Assembly: GCA_920105625.2 (NCBI GenBank)
Contig: OV050033.1
Span: forward strand, 88,414,280-88,478,279
DNA: 64,000 nucleotides
Direction of reading: 5' to 3'
From: Clusia tigrina
Lineage: Eukaryota; Arthropoda; Insecta; Diptera; Clusiidae
The translations under genes were made by a program, and so were the position numbers. The notes below the pieces were generated by a model. That model saw only the letters and a program-made list of their open reading frames with translations, did not search any database and had not been told where the DNA came from. Shown here in pieces: positions 48,841 through 60,123 of this stretch (the stretch's first letter is position 1; each line of letters starts with the position of its first letter).

Positions 48841-50377
48841 TCTACGCCCATCTGCCTAATTCGGCATCTCAACCGACGTCGCAGCCTCTGTCAGCGTCTC
48901 TGTAGGCGCCTCAGTCGTTGTCGCTGGCGATTGGGGGTCGTTGCCTTCTCTATGCCTATATCTACCCCTCTCTGCCTCATTCGGCGTCTCAGACGGCGTC
49001 GCAGTCTCTGTCAGCGTCTCTGTAGGCGTCTCAGTCGTTGCCGCTGTCGATTGGGGGGTCTCTTGCCTTCTCTATGCCTATATCTACCCCTCTCTGCCTC
49101 AGCCGGCGTCTCAGTCGGCGTCGCAGCGTCTGTCAGCGTCGCAGCCTCTGTCAGCGTTTCTGTAGGCATCTCAGTCGCTGCCGCTGTCGATTGGGGGGTC
49201 TGCTGCCTTCTCTATGCCAATATCTACCATTATCTGCCTCAGTCGGCGTCTCAGTCGGCGTCTCAGTCGGCATCGCAGCCATTGTCAGCGTCTATGTAGG
49301 CATCTCAGTCGCTGCCGCCGTCGATTGGGGGGTCTGCTGCATTCTCTATGCCTATATCTACCCCTCTCTGCCTCATTCGGCGTCTCAGACGGCGTCGCAG
49401 TCTCTGTCAGCGTCTCTGTAGCCGTCTTAGTCGTTGCCGCTGTCGATTGGGGGGTCTGCTGCCTTCTCTATGCCTATATCTACCGGTATATGCCTCAGAC
49501 GGCGTCTCAAGCGGCGTCGCAGCCTATGTCAGCGTCTCTGTAGGCGCCTCAGTCGTTGCCGCTGGCGATTGGGGGTCGTTGCCTTCTCTATGCCTATATC
49601 TACCCCTCTCTGCCTCATTCGGCGTCTCAGACGGCGTCGCAGTCTCTGTCAGCGTCTCTGTAGGCGTCTCAGTCGTTGCCGCTGTCGATTGGGGGGTCTC
49701 TTGCCTTCTCTATGCCTATATCTAGCCCTATCTGCCTCAGTAGGCGTCGCAACCTCTGTCAGCATCTCTGTAGGCGTCTCAGTCGCTCCCGCTGTCGATT
49801 GGGGGTCGCTGCCTTATCTATGCCTATATCTACCCCTTTATGCCCCAGTCGGCGTCGCAGCCTCTGTCAGCGTCTCTGTAGACGTCTCAGTCGTTGCCGC
49901 TGCCGATTGAGGGACTGTTGCCTCCTCTATGCCTATATCTACCCCTATCTGCCTCAGTCGGCGTCTCAGTCGTCGTCCCAGCCACTGTCAGCATCTCTGT
50001 AGGCGTCTCAGTTGCTGCCGCTGTCTATTGGGGAGTCTGCTGCTATCTTTATGCATATATCTACCCCTATCTACCCCTATCTGCCTCAGTCGGCGTCTCA
50101 ATCGGCGTCGCAGCCGCTGTCGATTGAGGGGTCTTCTGCCTTCTCTATGCTTATATCTACCGGTATCTACCCCTATCTGCCTCCGTCGGCGTCTCAGTCG
50201 GCGTCTCAGACGGCGTCTCATTCGGCGTCGCAGCCACTTTCAGCGAATCTGTAGGCGTCTCAGTCGCAGCCGCTGTCGATTGGGGCGGTCTGCTGCCTTC
50301 TCTATGCTTATATCTACCGGTATCTGCCTCAGACGGCGTCTCAAGCGGCGTCGCAGCCTATGTCAGCGTCTCTCTAG
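48841..50377. repeat. Satellite array, mixed block (B, short A island, B)
   Basis: B-type at 48841-49090, an A-type island at about 49091-49345 that duplicates about 48.34-48.55 kb, then B-type from about 49346 with the recurrent module (offset 3630 bp from 45.80 kb). The short island shows exchange at the scale of two units. Confidence 0.88.
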
Positions 50378-52480
50378 GCGCCTCAGTCGCTGCTGCCGTC
50401 GATTGGGGGGTCTGCTGACTTCTGTATTCATATTTCTACCCCTATCTGCCTCAGTCGGCAGCTCAGTCGGCGTCGCAGCCTCTATCAGCGTCTCTGTAGG
50501 CGTCTCAGTCGCTGCCGCCATCGATTGGGGGGTCTGCTGCATTCTCTATGCCAATATCTACCCCTATCTGAATCAGTTGGCGTCTGAGTCGGCGTCGCAG
50601 CCTCTGTCAGCATCTCTGAAAGCGTCTCAGTCGCTGCAGCTGTCGATTGGGTAGTCTGCTGCCTTCTCTATGCCTATATCTACCCCTAACTGCCTCAGTC
50701 GGCGTCTCAGTCGCTGCCGCTGCCGATTGGCGGGTCTGATGCCTCCGCTATGCCTATATCTACCCCTCTCTGCCTCATCCGGCGTCTCAATCGGCGTCGC
50801 AGCGTCTGTCAGCGTCGCAGCGTCTGTCAGCGTCGCAGCGTCTGTCAGCGTCGCAGCGTCTGTCAGCGTCTCTGTAGGCGTCTCAGTCGCTGCCGCTGTC
50901 GATTGGGGGGGTCTGCTGCCTTCTCTATGCCAATATCTACCCTTATCTGCCTCAGTCGGCGTCTCAGTCGGCGTCTCAGTCGGCGTCTCAGTCGGCATCG
51001 CAGCCATTGTCAGCGTCTATGTAGGCGTCTCAGTTGCTGCAGCTGTCGATTGGGGGGCTGCTGCCTTCTCTATGCCCATATATACCCCTACCTGCCTCAG
51101 TCGGCGTCGCAGCCTCTGTCAGCGTCTCTCTAAGCGTCTCAGTCGCTGCCGCTGTCGATTGGGGGGGTCTGCTGCCTTCTCTATGCCCATATCTACCCAT
51201 CTCTGCCTCAGCTGGCGTCTCAGTCGGCGTCGCAGCATCTGTCAGCGTCTCTATTGGCGTCTCAGTCACTGCCGCTGTCGATTAGGGGGTCTGCTGATTT
51301 CTGTATTCCTATTTCTACCCCTATCTGCCTCAGTCGGCAGCTCAGTCGGCGTCGCAGCCCCTGTCAGCGTCTCTGTAGGCGTCTCAGTCGCTGCCGCTGC
51401 CGATTGGGGGGTCTGCTGCCTTCTCTATGCCAATATCTACCCTTATCTGCCTCAGTCGGCGTCTCAGTCAGCGTCGCAGCCTCTGCCAGCCTCTCTGAAT
51501 GCGTCTCAGTCGCTGCCGCTGTCGATTGGGGGGTCTGCTGCCTTCTCTATGCCTATATCTACCCCTACCTGCCTCAGTCGGCATCTCAGTCGGCGTCGCA
51601 GCCACTGTCAGCGTCTCTCTAGGCGTCTCAGTCGCTGCCGCCGTCGATTGGGGGGTCTGCTGCATTATCTATGCCAATATCCACTCCTATCTGCCTCAGT
51701 TGGCGTCGAAGCCTCTGTCAGCGTCTCTCTAGGCGTCTCAGTCGCTGCCGTCGTCGATTGGGGGGTCTGCTGCATTCTCTATGCCAATATCTACCGCTAT
51801 CAGCCTCAGTCGGCGTCGCAGCCTCTGTCAGCGTCTCTGTAGGCGTCTCAGTAGCTACCGCTGTCGGATGGGGGTCTGCTGCCTTCTGTATGCCCATATC
51901 TACCCATCTCTGCCTCAGCTGGCGTCTCAGTCGGCGTCGCAGCATCTGTCAGCGTCTCTATTGGCGTCTCAGTCACTGCCGCTGTCGATTAGGGGGTCTG
52001 CTGATTTCTGTATTCCTATTTCTACCCCTATCTGCCTCAGTCGGCAGCTCAGTCGGCGTCGCAGCCTCTGTCAGCGTCTCTGTAGGCGTCTCAGTCGCTG
52101 CCGCTGTCGATTGGGGGGTCTGCTGCCTTCTCTATGCCAATATCTACCATTATCTGCCTCAGTCGGCGTCTCAGTCGTCGTCTCAGTCGGCATCGCAGCC
52201 ATTGTCAGCGTCTATGTAGGCATCTCAGTTGCTGCCGCTGTCGATTGGGGGGGTCTGCTGCCTTCTCTATGCCTATATCTACCCCTACCTGCCTCAGTCG
52301 GCATCTCAGTCGGCGTCGCAGCCTCTGTCAGCGTCTCTCTAGGCGCCTCAGTCGCTGCCGCCGTCGATTGGGGGGTCTGCTGCATTCTCTATGCCAATAT
52401 CTACCCCTATCTTACTCAGTTGGCGTCTCAGTCGGCGTCGCAGCCTCTGTCAGCATCTCTGAAAGCGTCTCAGTCGCTGC
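50378..52480. repeat. Satellite array, type A block 6
   Basis: The block opens with the fifth copy of the B-to-A junction. A four-copy 18-bp expansion lies at 50795-50866. The segment CAGCTGGCGTCTCAG ... CTGATTTCTGTATTCC occurs twice (about 51.2 and 51.9 kb), a local duplication of about 0.7 kb. It changes to B at about 52481 (GCTTTCGATTGG). Confidence 0.91.
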
Positions 52481-55400
52481 CGCTTTCGATTGGGGGGTCT
52501 GCTGCCTTCTCTATGCCTATATCTACGCCTATCTGCCTCAGTCGGTGTCTCAAATGGTGTCGCAGCTTCTGTCAGCGTCTCTGTAGGCGTCTCAGTCGTT
52601 GCCGCTGTTGATTGGGGGGTCTGTTGCCTTCTCTATGCCTATATATTCACTTATCTGCCTCAGTCGGCGTCTCAGTCGGCGTCTCAGTCAGCGTTGCAGC
52701 CCCTATCTGCCCCAGTCGGCGTCTCAGTCGTTGCCGCTTTCGATAGGAGGGGTCTGTTGGATTCTCTATGCCTATATATACCCTATCTGCGTCAGTCGGC
52801 GTGTCAGTCGGCGTCTCAACCTCTGTCAGCGTCTCTGTAGGCGTCTCAGTCGCTGCTGCTGTCGTTGGGGGGGTCTGCTGCTTTCTCTATGCCTATATCT
52901 ACCCTTCTCTGCCCCAGTCGGTGTCTCAGACGGTGTGGCAGCCTCTGTCAGCGTCTCTGTAGGCGTCTCAGTCGTTGCCCCTGTCGATTGGGGGAGGGGG
53001 TATGTTGCCTTCTCTATGCCTATGTATACACTTATCTGCCTCAGTCGGCGTCTCACTCGGCGGCGCAGCCTCTGTCAGCGTCTCTGTAGGCGTCTCAGTC
53101 GCTGCCGCTGTCGTTTGGGGGGGTCTGCTGCTTTCTCTATGCCTATATCTACCCCTCTCTGCCTCAGTCAGCATCTCAGACGGCGTCGAAGCGTCTGACA
53201 GTGTCTCTGTAAGCGTCTTAGTCGTTGCCGCTGACGATTGGGGGGTCTGTTGCCTTCTCTATGACTATATCTACCCCTATCTGCTGCAGTCGGTGTCGCA
53301 GTCAGCGGCGCAGCCACTGTCAGCGTCTCTGTAAGCGTCTCAGTCGCAGCCGCTGTCGATTGGGGGGTCCGCTGCTTTCTCGATGCCTATATCTACCCCT
53401 ATCTGCCTCTGTCGGCGTCTCACTCGGCGGCGCAGCCTCTGACAGCGTCTCAGTAGGCGTCTCAGTCGCTGCCGCTGTCGTTTGGGGGGTCTGCTGCTTT
53501 CTCTATGCCTATATCTTGCCCTCTCTGCCCCAGTCGGCGTCTCAGATGGCGTCGCAGCCTCTGTCAGCGTCTCTGTAGGCGTCTCAGTCGTTGCCCCTGT
53601 CGATTGGGGGAGGGGGTCTGCTGCCTGCTCTATGCTTATATATACACTTATCTGCCTCAGTCGGCGTCTCACTCGGCGGCGCAGCCTCTGTCAGCGTCTC
53701 AGTAGGCGTCTCATTCGGTGCCGCTGTCGTTTGGGGGGTCTGCTGCTTTCTCTATGCCTATATCTAGCCCTCTCTGCCCCAGTCGGCGTCTCAGATGGCG
53801 TCGCAGCCTCTGTCAGCGTCTCTGTAGGCGTCTCAGTCGTTGCCCCTGTCGATTGGGGGAGGGGGTCTGCTGCCTGCTCTATGCTTATATATACACTTAT
53901 CTGCCTCAGTCGGCGTCTCACTCGGCGGCGCAGCCTCTGTCAGCGTCTCAGTAGGCGTCTCAGTCGTTGCCGCTGTTGATTGGGGGGTCTGTTGCCTTCT
54001 CTATGCCTATATATTCACTTATTTGCCTCAGTCGGCGTCTCAGTCGGCGTCTCAGTCGGCGTTGCAGCCTCTGTCAGCGTCTCTGTAGGCATCTCAGTCG
54101 CTGCCGCTGTCGATTGGGGGGGGGGGGGGTCTGTTGCCTTCTGTATGCCTATATCTACCTCTATCTGCCTCAGTCGGCGTCTCAATCGGCGTCGCCGCCT
54201 ATGTCAGCGTCTCTGTAGGTGTCTCAGTCGCTGCCGCTGTCGATTGGGGGTCCGCTGCCTTCTCTATCCCTATATTTACCACTATCTGCCTCAGTCGGCG
54301 TCTTCATCGGCGGCGCAGCCTCTGTCAGCGTCACTGTAGGCGTCTCAGTCGCAGCCGCTGTCGATTGGGGGTTCTGCTGCTTTCTCTATGCTTATATCTA
54401 CCGGTATCTGCCTCAGACGGCGTCTCAAGCGGCGTCGCAGCCTATCTCAACGTCTCTGTAGGCGTCTCAGTCATTGCCGCTTTTGATTGGGTGTCGCTGC
54501 CTTCTCTATGCTTATATCTACCCCTATATGCCTCAGTCGGCGTCGCAGCCTCTGTCAGCGTCTCTGTAGGCGTCTCAGTCGTTGCCGCTGCCGATTGGGG
54601 GTCTGTTGCCTTCTCTATGCCTATTTCTATCCCTATCTGCCTCAGTCGGCGTCTCAGTTGGCGTCGCAGCCTCTGTCAGCGTCTCTGTAGGCGCCTTAGT
54701 CGTTGCCGTTGTCGATTGGGGGGGTCTGTTGGATTCTCTATGCCTATATATACCCTATCTGCCTCAGTCGGCGTCTCAGTCGGCGTTGCAGCCTCTGTGA
54801 GCGTCTCTGTAGGCATCTCAGTCGCTGCCGCTGTCGATTGGGGGGGTCTGTTGCCTTCTCTATGCCTATATCTACCTCTATCTGCCTCAGTCGGCGTCTC
54901 AATCGGCGTCGCCGCCTCTGTCAGCGTCTCTGTAGGCGTCTCAGTCGCTGCCGCTGTCGATTGGGGGTCTGCTGCCTTCTCAATCCCTTTATATACCCCT
55001 ATCTGCCTCAGTCGGCGTCTCAGTCGGCGTCGCAGCCTCTGTCAGCGTCTCTGTAGGCGCCTTAGTCGTTGCCGCTTTCGATTGGGGGGTCTGTTGCCTT
55101 CTCCATGACTCTATCCACCCCTATCTACCCCTATCTGCCCCAGTCGGCGTCTCAGTCGTTGCCGCTTTCGATTGGGGGTCTGTTGGATTCTCTATGCCTA
55201 TAACTACGCTTATCTGTCTAATTCGGCGTAACAACCGACGTCGCAGCCTCTGTCAGCGTCTCTGTAGGCGTCTCAGTCGCTGCCGCTTTCGATTGGGGGT
55301 CTGCTGTCTTCTTTATGCCTATATCTACGCCTATCTGCCTCAGTCGGTGTCTCAAATGGTGTCGCAGCCTCTGTCAGCGGCTCTGTAGGCGTCTCAGTCG

Positions 55401-55944
55401 TTGCCGCTGTTGATTGGGGGGTCTGTGGCCTTCTCTATGCCTATATATTCACTTATCTGCCTCAGTCGGCGTCTCAGTCGGCGTGTCAGTCGGCGTCTCA
55501 GTCGGCGTTGCAGCCACTATCAGCGTTTCTGTATGCGTCTCAGTCGCTGCCGCTGTCGATTGGGGGTCTGCTGCCTTCACTATCCCTATATTTACCCCTA
55601 TCTGCCCCAGTCGGCGTCTCAGACCGTGTCGCAGCCTCTCTCAGCGTCTCTGTAGGCGTCTCAGTCGTTGCCGCTGTCGATTGGGGGGGTCTGCTGCCTT
55701 CTCTATACCTATATCTACCCCTATCTGCCTCAGTCGGCGTCTCAGATGGTGTCGCAGCCTCTGTTAGCGTCTCTGTTGGCATCTCAGTCGTTGCCGCTGT
55801 CGATTGGGGGGTCTGCTGCCTTCTCTATGCCTATATCTACCCGTATCTGCCTCAGTCTGCATCAAAGATGGTGTCGCAGCCTCTGTCAGCGTCTCTGTAG
55901 GCGTCTCAGTCGTTGCCGCTGTCGATTGGGGGGTCTGTTGCCTT

Positions 55945-56060
55945 CTCTATGCCTATATCTATCCCAATCTGCCTCAGTAGGCGTCTCAGTCGGCGTCGCA
56001 GCCTCTATGCCTATATCTATCCCAATCTGCGTCAGTAGGCGTCTCAGTCGGCGTCGCAGC
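55945..56060. repeat. 58-bp mini-units, second locus
   Basis: Two tandem 58-bp collapsed units, paralogous to 20777-20892. One carries GCGTCAGTAGG where the first locus has GCCTCAGTAGG. The shared rearrangement shows that the collapse predates duplication of the surrounding segment. Confidence 0.87.
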
Positions 56061-56152
56061 CTCTGTCAGCGTCTCTGTAGGCGTCTCAGTCGTTGCCGCT
56101 GCCGATTGGGGGGTCTGTTGCCTTCTCTATGCCTATTTCTATCCCTATCTGC

Positions 56153-56212
56153 CTCAGTCGGCGTCTCAGTCGGCGTCTCAGTCGGCATCTCAGTCGGCGT
56201 CTCAGTCGGCGT
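56153..56212. repeat. 12-bp sub-repeat, five copies
   Basis: Five copies of the CTCAGTCGGCGT motif, the third ending CAT. The paralogous unit near 19.56 kb has three. Confidence 0.88.
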
Positions 56213-58421
56213 CGCAGCCTCTGTCAGCGTCTCTGTAGGCACCTTAGTCGTTGCCGCTGTCGATTGGGGAGGTCTGTTGCCTTCTCTATGCCTATATATA
56301 CACTTATCTGCCTCAGTCGGCGTCTCAGTCGGCGTTGCAGCCTCTGTGAGCGTCTCTGTACGCATCTCAGTCGCTGCCGCTGTCGATTGGGGGGTCTGTT
56401 GCCTTTTCTATGCCTATATCTACCTCTATCTGCCTCAGTCGGCGTCTCAATCGGCGTCGCCGTCTCTGTCAGCGTCTCTGTAGGCGTCTCAGTCGCTGTC
56501 GCTGTCGATTGGGGGGTCTGTTGCCTTCTCTATGCCTATATCTACCTCTATCTGCCTCAGTCGGCGTCTCAATCGGCGTCGCCGCCTCTGTCAGCGTCTC
56601 TGTAGGCGTCTCAGTCGCTGCCGCTGTCGATTGGGGGTCTGCTGCCTTCTCAATCCCTATATTTACCCCTATCTGCTTCAGTCGGCGTCTGAGACGGTGT
56701 CGCAGCCTCTCTCAGCGCCTCTGTAGGCGTCTCAGTCGTTGCCGCTGTCGATTGGAGGGTCTGCTCCCATCTCTATGCCTATATCTACCCCTATCTGCCT
56801 CAGTCGGTGTCTCAGATGGTGTCGCAGCCTCTGTCAGCGTTTTTGTAAGCATCTCAGTCGTTGCCGCTGTCGATTGGGGGGGTCTGCTGCCTTCTCTATG
56901 CCTCTATCTGCGCCTATCTGCCTAATTCGGCATCTCAACCGACGTCGCAGCCTCTGTCAGCATCTCTGTAGGCTTCCCAGTCGTTGCCGCTGTCGGTTGG
57001 GGGGTCAGTTGCTTTCTCTATGCCTATATCTACCCCTATTTGCCTCAGTCGGCGTCTCAGTCGTTGCCGCTTTCGATTGGGGGGTCTGTTGCCTTCTCTA
57101 TGCCTCTATCTACCCCTATCTACCCCTATCTGCCCCAGTCGGCGTCTCAGTCGTTGCCGCTTTCGATAGGGGGGTCTGTTGGATTCTCTATGCCTATATA
57201 TACCCTATCTGCGTCAGTCGGCGTGTCAGTCGGCGTCTCAACCTCTGTCAGCGTCTCTGTAGGCGTCTCAGTCGCTGCCGCTGTCGTTTGGGGGGTCTGC
57301 TGCTTTCTCTATGCCTATATCTACCCCTCTCTGCCCCAGTCGGCGTCTCAGACGGTGTGGCAGCCTCTGTCAGCGTTTTTGTAAGCATCTCAGTCATTGC
57401 CGCTGTCGATTGGGGGGGTCTGCTGCCTTCTCTATGCCTCTATCTGCGCCTATCTGCCTAATTCGGCATCTCAACCGACGTCGCAGCCTCTGTCAGCATC
57501 TCTGTAGGCTTCTCAGTCATTGCCGCTGTCGGTTGGGGGTCAGTTGCTTTCTCTATGCCTATATCTAACCCTATTTGCCTCAGTTGGCGTCTCAGTCGTT
57601 GCCGCTTTCGATTGGGGGGTCTGTTGCCTTCTCTATGCCTCTATCTACCCCTATCTACCCCTATCTGCCCCAGTCGGCGTCTCAGTCGTTGCCGCTTTCG
57701 ATAGGGGGGTCTGTTGGATTCTCTATGCCTATATATACCCTATCTGCGTCAGTCGGCGTGTCAGTCGGCGTCTCAACCTCTGTCAGCGTCTCTGTAGGCG
57801 TCTCAGTCGTTGCCCCTGTCGATTGGGGGGTATGTTGCCTTCTCTATGCCTATGTATACACTTATCTGCCTCATTCGGCGGCGCAGCCTCTGCCAGCGTC
57901 TCTGTAGGCGTCTCAGTCGCTGCCGCTATCGTTTGGGGGGTCTGCTGTTTCTCTATGCCTATATCTACCCCTCTCTGCCTCAGTCAGCATCTCAGACGGC
58001 GTCGTAGCGTCTGACAGTGTCTCTGTAAGCGTCTTAGTCGTTGCCGCTGACGATTGGGGGGTCTGTTGCCTTCTCTATGTCTATATCTACCCCTATCTGC
58101 CGCAGTCGGTGTCGCAGGCGGCGGCGCAGCCTCTGTCAGCGTCTCTGTAGGCGTCTCAGTGGCAGCCGCTGTCGATTGGGGGGTCCGCTGCTTTCTCGAT
58201 GCCTATATCTACCCCTATCTGCCTCAGTCGGCGTCTCACTCGGCGGCGCAGCCTCTGTCAGCGTCTCAGTAGGCGTCTCAGTCGCTGCCGCTGTCGTTTG
58301 GGGGGTCTGCTGCTTTCTATATGCCTATATCTAGCCCTCTCTGCCCCAGTCGGCGTCTCAGATGGCGTCGCAGCCTCTGTCAGCGTCTCTGTAGGCGTCT
58401 CAGTCGTCGCCCCTGTCGATT

Positions 58422-58434
58422 GGGGGGGGGGGGG
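58422..58434. repeat. G-tract of 13 next to LTR 3
   Basis: Paralogous to the 10-G and 17-G tracts next to LTRs 1 and 2. Confidence 0.8.
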
Positions 58435-58454
58435 CTGCTGCCTGCTCAATGCTT

Positions 58455-58458
58455 ATAT
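58455..58458. repeat. Target-site duplication ATAT of LTR 3 (partner 60124-60127)
   Basis: Same site and phase as for LTRs 1 and 2. The left flank reads GCTCAATGCTTATAT, with one change from the usual GCTCTATGC. Confidence 0.85.
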
Positions 58459-58518
58459 TGTAACGACTCGTTTTCGCTGGGGTAAGAACTCAGCGGGTCC
58501 CAGGGTCACTTACAGAAA

Positions 58519-58560
58519 TTTATTTCAATCGCGTTAGTTTTTATAAGTGTTTTATTTATT
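58519..58560 (-). terminator. Candidate poly(A) signals of LTR 3
   Basis: AATAAA at 58519-58524 and AATAAATAAA at 58551-58560 on the minus strand. Confidence 0.45.
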
Positions 58561-58641
58561 TTCAAACTTACTACTTATACATATATATATAATTATATTT
58601 AGTAATTTTACCCTACTCTGTGTGGTAGTGTCCGTGGTTTG

Positions 58642-58881
58642 TACGAGTGTCCCAGGGAGAGTCAGTCAAAACCATAAACTCCACTGGCTCTGTCTGCGTT
58701 GCGTGTGTGTCCCAGGGAGAGTCGGTCAAAACCATAAACTCCACTGGCTCTGTCTGCGTTGCGTGTGTGTCCCAGGGAGAGTCGGTCAAAACCATAAACT
58801 CCACTGGCTCTGTCTACGTTGCGTGTGTGTCCCAGGGAGAGTCGGTCAAAACCATAAACTCCACTGGCTCTGTCTACGTTG
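58642..58881. repeat. Four 60-bp tandem repeats in LTR 3
   Basis: Identical in arrangement to the LTR 2 block. Confidence 0.95.
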
Positions 58882-59002
58882 TTTTATTGTCAATAGTTAG
58901 AGTACCTAGTTTCGATGCTTGGTGCGTCTCTAGGAGCTTGGTGCGTTGTCTACTTACGGAGCGATGCTGGATCAAAGAGGCTTGGTGTTTGGTTCACTCC
59001 GC

Positions 59003-59009
59003 TTATATA
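59003..59009 (-). promoter_or_regulatory. TATA box of LTR 3
   Basis: TATATAA in GCTATATAAGCGGAG on the minus strand, conserved with the other LTRs. Confidence 0.5.
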
Positions 59010-59188
59010 GCGAAAGCTTGCCAGGGGATCAGTGCTCGTTGTTGTTGTGGCCCAGTTGTCCTTAGGCCACCTTCAACTTCCGCTGGTTGTCCACCTTGTT
59101 GTAGTTCCCCTAGTTGTCCATCGTAGTTGTTGCTTGCAGTAGTGTGGCCTGATCGCTGCTGTTAGTTGTCGCTTTGCTGTTGTTGTAG

Positions 59189-59729
59189 TTAATATATCGT
59201 TCACACTTCGCTTGCTTACGGCTCTGTGTTTACGATCGGTGCGGTCTCGTTGTCATCCGTGTTCCGCGTTCGGTCGCTATAGTGTTGTTGTTGTTAATAT
59301 ATTCTTTCACACTCCGACTGCTTACGGCTCTGTGTTTACGATCGGTGCGCTCTCGTTGTCATCCGTGCTCCGCCTTCGGTCGCTGTAGTGTTGTTGTTGT
59401 TAATATATTCTTTCACACTCCGCCTGCTTACGGCTCTGTGTTTACGATCGGTGCGCTCTCGCTGTCATCCGTGCTCCGCCTTCGGTCGCTGTAGTGTTGT
59501 TGTTGTTAAAATACTGGTTTCTACTTCTTTGTGTTTACGATCGGCTCGCGTATGTGTGGTGCGCTCTCGTTGTCATCCGTGCTCCGCCTTCGGTCGCTGT
59601 AGTGTTGTTGTTGTTGCAAAGATTGGTTTGCACTCTGCCTGCTTACTGCTTTGTGTGTGCGATCGGTTAGCGTGTGTGTGATGCTCTTTCGGGTTTCTCT
59701 GTGTTCCGCCTTTGGTCGCTGCACTGTTG
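59189..59729. repeat. Five ~106-bp tandem units in LTR 3
   Basis: Same unit order and spacing as LTR 2. Confidence 0.9.
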
Positions 59730-60123
59730 TAGAAATGTTTGCTTGCTGTTTCTTTTCTCCTTTATAGCCGTACTAGTCCCTCTTGATGTTCTTTGTACTA
59801 TTAAGCCGTCGTCGCCATCAGTCTAACTCTTTCGGTTTCTGTGCTCCTCACCACCTGTACGTTTATTGGTCCGATCGTCTGTGCGTAAATGTTTTGTGAT
59901 ACTTATCCGCTGTCTTTGTTGTTGCATTTAGCGTGGGAGGTGGTTACCTTTTTAAGCTGCATGATATCGGGGATGGTTGCATGCTTGAATATTGTTTGTG
60001 GTTAAAACAAATAAAATATGGTGGACATCGTTATTTGTTTTTGGACTTAACACGGTCTCTGGTGGTAGCATATAGTTTTTGTTGTATATGCGGAAAATAC
60101 TTCTGGTATTTTTCCGTCTTTAC

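Larger units (their letters stand above)
52481..58458. repeat. Satellite array, type B block 7
   Basis: The block begins like 31.6-32.9 kb. A two-unit tandem copy of the intact LTR target variant lies at 53.6-53.95 kb. About 54.0-56.1 kb is related to 16.7-20.9 kb with intervening units missing. A 14-G tract is at 54116-54129. Near 56.98 and 57.52 kb there is a local duplication (offset about 536 bp). The last kilobase matches the left flanks of LTRs 1 and 2. Confidence 0.93.
58459..60123 (-). mobile_element. Solo LTR 3
   Basis: At 1665 bp, this is colinear with LTR 2 throughout (offset 23204) with very few substitutions. One is TTTAGTAATTT for TTTAATAATTT in the AT-rich part. It has the same four 60-bp repeats (58642-58881) and five 106-bp units (about 59189-59729). 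The right flank is like that of LTRs 1 and 2 for about one unit and then diverges (GGGGGGTCAGCTGCCC). Confidence 0.84.

Noticed and set aside
50670..51842. 390-residue + strand open frame
   Set aside because: Same explanation: low stop density of the repeat; ends at TAG of TCTCTGTAG as do most others.
24418..60123. Full-length retrotransposon between two LTRs
   Set aside because: Sequence between consecutive LTRs is satellite only, with no gag/pol/env or primer-binding site, and the LTRs carry their own target duplications.
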